64,000 nt of DNA from JACCTU01 sp963848525 (GTDB lineage Bacteria; Actinomycetota; Thermoleophilia; Gaiellales; Gaiellaceae). Numbering within the stretch: the stretch's first letter is position 1; the number at the start of each line of letters is the position of its first letter. Shown here piece by piece: positions 57,917-64,000 of the stretch. The position numbers and the translations under genes are program-made. The DNA is taken from NCBI GenBank assembly GCA_963848525.1, contig CAWKDZ010000002.1:682001-746000 (forward strand), in the 5' to 3' direction. The notes under the pieces are model-generated. The model made no database searches. It was given only the letters and a program-made list of their open reading frames with translations, and was not told the origin of the DNA.

Positions 57917-59457
57917 GCCCCCGCATCACGCTCCGCCGGCTGCGGCGGGGCGCGCGCCGCGAGGCGATCGGGGTCGACGTCCGCGCGGCTATCGGGCTCG
58001 TCGGCACGAACGTCAAGTACCTCAGCTTCGCGCTCCTCGCCCCCACGCTCGTCGCCCTGATCTACTCCGAGGCGCCGTGGCCGTTCCTCGGCGCCGGTGC
58101 GATCTCGTTCGCCGTCGGCTGGGCGATCGAGCGGGCGGGACGGCACGGAACGCTGCTCGGCGCCCGCGAGGGCTTCCTGATCGTCTCGCTCACGTGGCTC
58201 GCCGCTGCCGGCGTCTGCACGCTGACGTACCTGCTCAGCGGCGAGGACCAGCTGTCGAGCCCACTCGACGCGTACTTCGAGTCGATGTCGGGCTTTACGA
58301 CCACCGGCGCAACAGTGCTCACCGACGTCGAGGGCCTGTCCCAGTCGATGCTCTTCTGGCGCCAGCTGAGCCAGTGGCTCGGTGGAATGGGGATCATCGT
58401 GCTCGCGATCGCCGTGCTGCCTCGCCTGCGCGTCGGCGGCCGGCAGCTGCTGGAGTCGGAGATGCCCGGGCCCGAGATCGAGCAGCTGACGGCGCGGATC
58501 CGCGACACGGCCCGGCGCCTCTGGACGCTGTACATCGCGCTGACCTTGCTCCTGGCCGGACTCCTCGCGGCCTACGGCTGGACTGGGATCGACCCCGAGA
58601 TGAACGTCTTCGAGGCGGTCGCGCACTCGCTGACGACGATGCCGACCGGCGGCTTCTCGACCGAGGCGCGCTCGGCGGAGTCGTTCGCCGCGGCGTCGCA
58701 GTGGACGATCACGCTCTTCATGGCGATCGCGGGGGCGAACTTCGCGCTCATGTACAGGTCGCTGGTCCGGCGTCGCGCGGGCATCCTCGTCCGCGACGAG
58801 GAGTTTCGGCTCTACATCGTTCTCCTCGTGGCCGGCACGCTCGCACTCACCGCTGTCCTCGTCGGCGACGACGTACTCCGCGGCGAGGCGGCGCTGCGCC
58901 ACGCCGCCTTCCAGGCCGTGACGACCATGACGACTACAGGCATGGCCAGCGCCGACTTCAACACGTGGCCGCTGCTGGCGCTCGTGATCCTGATCGGGCT
59001 GATGTTCGTGGGCGGCTCGGCCGGCTCGACCGCCGGCTCGGTCAAGGTCGTCCGCCATCTGCTGATGGGGAAGATCCTGCGGCGCGAGCTCGACCAGACC
59101 GTCCACGAGGACATCGTCAGCCGGGTGCGGCTGAACAAGCACGCGGTCGACGAGCGGATCTTGCGGGCGGTCTCGAGCTTCGTGCTGATCTACATCGGCC
59201 TCTTCGTCGTCGGGACGCTCCTGCTCGTTCTCGACGCCGAGCGGGTCGACCTCGACCTGCGGCTGATCGACGCCGTCGCCGCTGCCGCGACGACGCTCGG
59301 GAACGTCGGCCCCGGCCTCGGGATCGCCGGGCCGATGGGCTCGTTCGAGTCCTACAGCGACTTCTCGAAGCTCGTGATGATCGTGCTGATGTGGCTCGGG
59401 CGACTCGAGATCATCCCGATCGTCGTCCTCTTCACAAGGAACTATTGGCGGGCTTAG
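57913..59457 (+). CDS. trkH: Trk potassium uptake protein TrkH
   Basis: The 514-residue transmembrane potassium translocase of the Trk system. Four pore repeats are visible through their selectivity-loop motifs: SGFTTTGATVL, MPTGGFSTEARS, TTTGMASADF and TTLGNVGPGLG. The first span pair and QWLGGMGIIVLAIAVLPRLR are characteristic. It is coupled to TrkA upstream. Two G+C-rich hairpins follow the stop. Confidence 0.97.
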   Translation: MSPRITLRRLRRGARREAIGVDVRAAIGLVGTNVKYLSFALLAPTLVALIYSEAPWPFLGAGAISFAVGWAIERAGRHGTLLGAREGFLIVSLTWLAAAGVCTLTYLLSGEDQLSSPLDAYFESMSGFTTTGATVLTDVEGLSQSMLFWRQLSQWLGGMGIIVLAIAVLPRLRVGGRQLLESEMPGPEIEQLTARIRDTARRLWTLYIALTLLLAGLLAAYGWTGIDPEMNVFEAVAHSLTTMPTGGFSTEARSAESFAAASQWTITLFMAIAGANFALMYRSLVRRRAGILVRDEEFRLYIVLLVAGTLALTAVLVGDDVLRGEAALRHAAFQAVTTMTTTGMASADFNTWPLLALVILIGLMFVGGSAGSTAGSVKVVRHLLMGKILRRELDQTVHEDIVSRVRLNKHAVDERILRAVSSFVLIYIGLFVVGTLLLVLDAERVDLDLRLIDAVAAAATTLGNVGPGLGIAGPMGSFESYSDFSKLVMIVLMWLGRLEIIPIVVLFTRNYWRA

Positions 59458-59491
59458 TCGCGGTGATGGATCGCGATGGGTCGCCGCCGGA

Positions 59492-59574
59492 GGCGGGCTT
59501 CGCCCGCCGGGAGGCTCGCTGCGGTCCTTCCGGCGCTACTTCACTCGGGTGAAAGTGCGAAGCACTTTCACCCG
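59492..59574. terminator. two hairpins between trkH and hppA
   Basis: GGCGGGC-TTC-GCCCGCC (59492-59508) and CGGGTGAAAGTGC-GAA-GCACTTTCACCCG (59546-59574) are perfect stems of 7 and 13 bp in the convergent gap. The second contains the hppA stop codon. They probably terminate both genes. Confidence 0.65.
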
Positions 59575-61610
59575 TGAATAGCGACGATAAGAGGGATGAT
59601 CAGGATCGCGACGACGTTGGCGATCTTGATCATCGGGTTGATCGCGGGGCCGGCGGTGTCCTTGTAGGGATCGCCCACGGTGTCGCCGGTGACCGCCGCT
59701 GCGTGCGCCTCTGACCCCTTGCCGCCGTAGGCGCCGTCCTCGATCAGCTTCTTCGCGTTGTCCCACGCGCCGCCACCGGAGGTCATCGCGATCGCGAGGA
59801 AGATCCCGGTCACGATCGTCCCGATCAGGAGGCCGCCGAGCATCTGTGGGCTGATGATCCCCACGATGATCGGGAAGAGCACGGGAATCAGCGCGGGCGC
59901 GAGCATGCGTTTGATCGCGGACGTCGTGACGATGCCGACCGCGCGCGAGTAGTCGGGCCTGCCTGTCCCCTCGAGGATCCCTGGGATCTCGCGGAACTGA
60001 CGCCGCACTTCCTCGACGACCTGACCGCCGACCTGGCCGACCGCCTGCATCGCCAGCGACGCGAACAGGAACGGCATCAGCCCGCCGATGAAGAGCCCGG
60101 CGATCACCCACGGGTCGGCGAGGTCGAACGTGATCCGCGCCAGCCCCTGGTCCGTGAGCCCGGTCGTGTAGCTGTCGAAGAGCACGAGCGCCGCGAGCCC
60201 CGCCGAGCCGATCGCGTAGCCCTTGGTCACGGCCTTCGTCGTGTTCCCGACGGCGTCGAGCGGATCGGTGATCGCGCGCACCGACTCGTCGAGATCGGCC
60301 ATCTCGGCGATGCCGCCCGCGTTGTCGGTGACCGGCCCGTAGGCGTCGAGCGCGACGATCAGCCCGGTCATCGAGAGCTGCGCCATCACCGCGACCGCGA
60401 TCCCGAACAGGCTGTCCGTGATCGCGTACGAGACGAGCAGCCCGGTCGCGATCACGATCACCGGCGCGGTCGTCGCCTGCATCCCGACGGCGAGCCCCTC
60501 GATGATGTTCGTCGCGTGCCCCGTGCGCGAGGCGCTCGAGATCGACTTCACCGGCCCCCAGCGCGTGCCGGTGTAGTACTCGGTGATCGCGACGAGCAGG
60601 AACGTCACGAGCAGGCCGACGATCGCCGAGACGTAGAGCTCGGTGAACGTGAAGCGGCCGTCGTCGAATGCCATCGTCACCGGGATGAACCCGATCGCGG
60701 AGAGGACGACGGCGACGATCACGCTCAGGTAGAGCGCGTTCATGATCGAGCCGCCCGGCCCGATGCGCGCGAAGAAGACGCCGACGACCGAGGCGAGGAT
60801 CGAGATCCCGCCCAGCGCGAGCGGGTACAGGTAGAGCTGGTCGGCCTGGAACTGCGTGCCGATCAGCATCGTGGCGACGGCCGTGACGGCATACGTCTCG
60901 AACAGGTCGGCGGCCATCCCCGCGCAGTCGCCGACGTTGTCGCCGACGTTGTCCGCGATCACCGCCGGGTTGCGCGGGTCGTCCTCCGGGATGCCGGCCT
61001 CGATCTTCCCGACGAGGTCGGCGCCGACGTCGGCGGCCTTCGTGTAGATGCCGCCGCCGAGACGCGCGAACACGGAGATCAGCGAGCCGCCGAACGCGAG
61101 CCCGACGAGGTCGTCGATCGCGGACTCGGGCGAGTTGTCGAGCCCGACCGTCAGGACCCAGTAGTAGCCCGCGACGCCGAGCAGCCCCAGGCCGACGACG
61201 AGCAGACCCGTGACCGACCCCGCGCGGAACGCCACGTTCAGCGCCGGGCGGAGCCCGCTCTTGGCCGCCTCGGCCGTGCGGGTGTTCGAGCGGACGGCGA
61301 CGTTCATGCCGATGAAGCCCGCGGCGGCCGAGAGCACGGCGCCGATCAGGAAGCCGATCGCGGTGCCCCAGCCGAGGTCCTCGTAGAAGCCGAGCAGCAG
61401 GAACGGCACGACCGCGACGGCGGCGATCGCGATGTACTGGCGCTTGAGGTACGCCTCCGCCCCCTCCTGGATTGCGCGGCCGATCTCGCGCATCCGCTCC
61501 GTGCCGGCGGGCTGCTGGAGGAGCCACCGGGTCAGCCCTAGCCCGAAGCCGATCGCGACCAGGGAGCAGAAGATCGCGAAGCTGACGGCGTGCTCGTTGA
61601 AGAATTCCAT
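59568..61610 (-). CDS. hppA: proton-translocating membrane pyrophosphatase
   Basis: Hydrolyses pyrophosphate to pump protons. The 680 residues hold 15-16 spans. The signature GGGIYTKAADVGADLVGKIE, then AGIPEDDPRNPAVIADNVGD and NVGDCAGMAADLFETY, carries the Mg-PPi acidic residues. GNTTKAVTKGYAIGSAG has Lys and Thr at the positions that mark the potassium-independent H+-PPase subclass. ATG 61610 has CGGGAG upstream. Together with TrkAH it points to membrane-energy and ion homeostasis. Confidence 0.97.
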   Translation of the reverse strand: MEFFNEHAVSFAIFCSLVAIGFGLGLTRWLLQQPAGTERMREIGRAIQEGAEAYLKRQYIAIAAVAVVPFLLLGFYEDLGWGTAIGFLIGAVLSAAAGFIGMNVAVRSNTRTAEAAKSGLRPALNVAFRAGSVTGLLVVGLGLLGVAGYYWVLTVGLDNSPESAIDDLVGLAFGGSLISVFARLGGGIYTKAADVGADLVGKIEAGIPEDDPRNPAVIADNVGDNVGDCAGMAADLFETYAVTAVATMLIGTQFQADQLYLYPLALGGISILASVVGVFFARIGPGGSIMNALYLSVIVAVVLSAIGFIPVTMAFDDGRFTFTELYVSAIVGLLVTFLLVAITEYYTGTRWGPVKSISSASRTGHATNIIEGLAVGMQATTAPVIVIATGLLVSYAITDSLFGIAVAVMAQLSMTGLIVALDAYGPVTDNAGGIAEMADLDESVRAITDPLDAVGNTTKAVTKGYAIGSAGLAALVLFDSYTTGLTDQGLARITFDLADPWVIAGLFIGGLMPFLFASLAMQAVGQVGGQVVEEVRRQFREIPGILEGTGRPDYSRAVGIVTTSAIKRMLAPALIPVLFPIIVGIISPQMLGGLLIGTIVTGIFLAIAMTSGGGAWDNAKKLIEDGAYGGKGSEAHAAAVTGDTVGDPYKDTAGPAINPMIKIANVVAILIIPLIVAIHG

Positions 61611-61686
61611 TCGGCTCCCGTTACAAAGTCGCGCGCCGAGGGCTTCCGGCGCGGCAGGTTTGTATCACAAGGTCGGCGGCGGGAGC

Positions 61687-61977
61687 CTAACCGACCTCGG
61701 CCGCGGCCGAGGCGTACGCGAGCTGGAGGTTGGCGACCATCTGCCCCAGGTCGCGGGCGAGCTCCGCGGGAACGTGTCCCTCGAGCTTCGGAACGAGGAC
61801 CTGGAGGGTGTCGATCGCGAGCCGGGCCTGCTCGAGGTCCCTGCTCGACTCCTCGAGCTTGGCGAAGCCGAGCTGCCCGAGCGTCGTGACCGTGGAGAGC
61901 AGGAGGTCGGAGACCTTCAGCCGCTTGATCGCGTCGAGGACCTCCTCGGGCGTGGGCTCGGGCTCAGGCTCGGACAC
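61687..61977 (-). CDS. DUF1844 family protein
   Basis: A 96-residue soluble helical protein. KVSDLLLSTVTTLGQLGFAK and DLEQARLAIDTLQVLVPKLE are characteristic of DUF1844. The GTG start at 61977 lies inside the 3' end of the GCS2 gene by 14 nt, so translation may be coupled. DUF1844 genes are widespread near infC/thrS-type genes; function unknown. Confidence 0.9.
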   Translation of the reverse strand: MSEPEPEPTPEEVLDAIKRLKVSDLLLSTVTTLGQLGFAKLEESSRDLEQARLAIDTLQVLVPKLEGHVPAELARDLGQMVANLQLAYASAAAEVG

Positions 61978-63110
61978 GCTCGATCACCTGCTCGGCGTAG
62001 ATCTCGCGGAGCGTAGCGCCTTCCTCGAGCCTCGCGAGCTGACGCTCCGCCGCCGTCTGCGCCGGGACGGCGAGCGGCACGCCGAGCTCGTCGGCGACGG
62101 GCGCGACCCAGTCCGCGAGCTGCTCGAGGCGCGCCCGGGCCGGCAGCACCTCGGCCGCGGCGAGGTCGATCAGCTCGCCGGAGAGGCCGTAGCGGATCGC
62201 CCGCCAGAAGTTCTCCTCGAGCAGCCGGTGCGGGTGGTCGGGGAGCGGCTCCCCCTCGTCGAGCGCGCGGGCGACCCGGCACGTCGACCGCGTAGAGGAA
62301 GGCGGCGAGCGCCTGAGCCTCCTCGAGCGTCGGTTGCCCGTCGCAGATGCGGATCTCGACCGTCGGGAACGCGAGGTGCGGCCGGACGCTCCACCAGACC
62401 TGCGTGTGCTCGGTGATCGAACCCGTCTCGTACAGGAAGCGCACGTAGTCCTCCCACTCCTGCCACGAGCCGAAGGGGTCCGGGATCCCGCAGCGGGGGA
62501 ACATGCGCGTGAAGATCTCCGTGCGGGCGGAGTGCAGCCCGGAGTTCACGCCCTCGACGAACGGCGACGAGACCGAGAGCGCGAGTAGCTCGGGCAGGAG
62601 GTTGCGGAGCTTCGAGAAGACGCGAACGGCGCGGTCGGCGCCCTTGATCCCGACGTGGACGTGCAGGCCGAACGTGTTGTTGCGCCAGACGACGTAGCGC
62701 AGGAGCTCGTCGTTGCGGCGGTAGTGCGGCGTGTCGATGATGCGCTGGTCCTTCCAGTCCGACCACGGGTGCGTGCCCGTCGCCGCCAGCACGACACCGA
62801 GCGAGTCGGCGAGCTCGACGAGCTGGGCGCGGCGCTCGGCCATCCGGCTCGATGCCTCCGCCCACGACTCGCAGCGGCCGGTGCGGACCTCGACCTCGGA
62901 CGCGATCAGCTCGCCGACGAGGTGCTCCTCGAGCGGCGTGCCGCGCGCGGCCGCCTGGAGCTCTTCGAACCGGTTCACGAGCTCCAGCGTTTCCGGGTCG
63001 ACGATCGCGAACTCCTCCTCCACCGCGAGGGTGAAATCGCGCCCGTCCTCGTAGGATTCGCGGGAGCGGGAGATGAGCTCCTCGTACGGGAGCCGCTGCT
63101 CGTCGCCCAT
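61964..63110 (-). pseudogene. carboxylate-amine ligase, GCS2/YbdK type, frameshifted
   Basis: A GCS2-fold protein that would ligate a carboxylate to an amine using ATP (glutamate-cysteine ligase-like). TLAVEEEFAIVDPETLELVN starts the fold and GLHVHVGIKGADRAVRVFSK, then PTVEIRICDGQPTLEEAQAL, complete the active site. At 62275-62277 one surplus base shifts the frame: YAVDV should continue VARALDEGEPLPDHPHRL to the C-terminal AEQVIERVRA. ATG 63110 is chosen over GTG 63119. As written the protein ends in nonsense; a sequence error is likely. Confidence 0.8.
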
Positions 63111-63174
63111 TCGGCGCACTACGGTAGTTGAAGTGACCGACCGCGCGACAAGTACCCCAAGCTCGTGGGTTGCC

Positions 63175-64000
63175 TCAGTTGAACGCGCTTGCAGCGAGAC
63201 CTACTGCAGCGGAGGTGACGACGATGCTGACGACACCGACTCTGTATCGGACGACTGCGACGAACGCCACTGAAGCGACGGTGATCACGAGCCAGTCCGG
63301 CTGCCCGTCCGAGAAGGCAGCGTGGCGTGCGACAAACACGGCGAGCCCCGCGATCACGCCCACGACCGCGATCGTGATCCCGTTCAGGGACGAAGCGAAC
63401 GCCCCGGCAGTCCGGATGCGGTCGATGAGCGGTGCACCGCTGATGATGAAGACGAACGACGGAACGAACGTACAAAGGGTCGCAATCGTCGCTCCGACGA
63501 GCCCCCAGGCCAGCCCGCCCTCGACGTTGTACCCGGCGAGGAAGCCGACGAAGGTGTTGACCATGATGAGCGGCCCGGGCGTGGACTCTCCCAGCGCGAG
63601 GCCCGCGACCATATCGTCCGCGGAGAGCCATCCGAAGCGATTGACGGCTGCATCCGCGACGAAAGGGAGGACGGCGTACGCGCCGCCGAAGGTAATGAGC
63701 GCCGCGATCGTGAAGAACCCAGCAAGCTCCGCAACCAGTCCTCCGGCGAGGAGGAGCAGGGCCAGCGGAACGAGCCAGACGAGAAGCGTTATCGCGAGCC
63801 GTCGTCGAAGTCCGCGCTCGGGCGGCACGGCATCCGGCTCGTCCTCGCCGTGACCCGATAGCTGTCCGAGAAGCGTCGGCCAGCTTCGACTGATCGCGAA
63901 GCCTGCGAGCGCAGACAGGGCGATGATCAGCGGGAACGGAACTCCGGCGACGATGAGGCCGAAGGCGAGTACCGCGAGCGCGAGCGCCGCCAGGGTTCGA
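63175..64000 (-). CDS. chromate transporter ChrA family, truncated at the window edge
   Basis: A CHR-family membrane protein. The visible 275 residues include ALITFGGAYAVLPFVADAAV, then GLALGESTPGPLIMVNTFVG, the second-half signature with the conserved GE(S/T)TPGP motif. The frame is open to 64000 and beyond, so the first half and start lie outside. Members export chromate or other oxyanions. The 64 nt between this gene and the GCS2 start hold a TACCGT element and nothing else I recognise. Confidence 0.85.
   Translation of the reverse strand, partial: RTLAALALAVLAFGLIVAGVPFPLIIALSALAGFAISRSWPTLLGQLSGHGEDEPDAVPPERGLRRRLAITLLVWLVPLALLLLAGGLVAELAGFFTIAALITFGGAYAVLPFVADAAVNRFGWLSADDMVAGLALGESTPGPLIMVNTFVGFLAGYNVEGGLAWGLVGATIATLCTFVPSFVFIISGAPLIDRIRTAGAFASSLNGITIAVVGVIAGLAVFVARHAAFSDGQPDWLVITVASVAFVAVVRYRVGVVSIVVTSAAVGLAASAFN

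Noticed and set aside
23..62277. Programmed +1 frameshifting as the cause of the six broken genes
   Set aside because: The sites share no slippery heptamer or in-frame stop codon, and the families concerned are not known to use recoding.

Overview
The window is dense, very G+C-rich bacterial chromosome. It holds about 65 protein genes, one tRNA gene, a cobalamin riboswitch and very short intergenic gaps; no gene-free stretch exceeds about 300 bases. Gene content (LemA/DUF2207 pair, DUF1800-DUF1501 pair, YihY cassette, membrane pyrophosphatase, secreted cupredoxins, many GTG/TTG starts and 1-4 nt gene overlaps) suggests an actinobacterium, most likely class Thermoleophilia (Gaiellales/Solirubrobacterales). 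That placement is inference from gene content; no rRNA is present. There is no phage, insertion sequence or CRISPR array. The DNA looks like ordinary core chromosome with lineage-specific small operons.

Layout. 1-4 kb: a 2-oxo-acid dehydrogenase operon (E1 alpha, E1 beta, E2) followed by a VOC protein and an acetyltransferase, all on the minus strand. 4-5.5 kb: two small genes and argR with an ARG-box-like palindrome. 5.5-8.2 kb: a small-membrane-protein/YihY cassette and a two-domain cupredoxin. 8.3-11.5 kb: pheS-pheT with a structured leader. 11.7-15.6 kb: two paralogous methyltransferases, LemA and DUF2207. 15.7-20.5 kb: an RNA methyltransferase, DUF2332, rplT, rpmI, infC and thrS. 20.7-23 kb: an MFS protein, a CBS-domain protein and a histone-H1-like protein. 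23-26 kb: DUF1800/DUF1501/cupredoxin secreted cassette. 26-34 kb: assorted secreted and single genes, including a truncated globin, a 78-bp tandem-repeat surface protein and an MFS-cyclic-nucleotide-domain fusion. 34.2 kb: tRNA-Val(GAC). 34.3-40.8 kb: an M23 peptidase, two Eis-like acetyltransferases, a PcrA helicase, two cupins and a CinA-type protein. 40.8-44.9 kb: acetyltransferase, two esterases and an ATP-grasp protein. 44.9-49.9 kb: a riboswitch-controlled ECF transporter operon. 50-59.5 kb: potassium-related genes (three TrkA-type proteins, TrkH, two APC-Usp permeases). 59.6-64 kb: H+-pyrophosphatase, DUF1844, a GCS2 ligase and a truncated ChrA.

The most interesting unit is at 44931-49947. 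A cobalamin riboswitch precedes two exported DUF4430 proteins, EcfT, a fused double EcfA ATPase, an S component and an exported protein made of alpha/alpha repeats. DUF4430 and an alpha6/alpha6 barrel are the two halves of animal intrinsic factor/transcobalamin. This looks like a bacterial 'split transcobalamin' capture system coupled to an ECF importer.

Two further themes. First, many operon starts carry a TANNNT element 6-9 nt before the start codon with no Shine-Dalgarno sequence, which suggests leaderless transcripts; several divergent pairs share or overlap these elements. Second, six genes, including the pheS/pheT junction, are each disrupted by what looks like one extra base. Consensus-sequence error is the simplest explanation and should be checked before reading those genes as pseudogenes or fusions.
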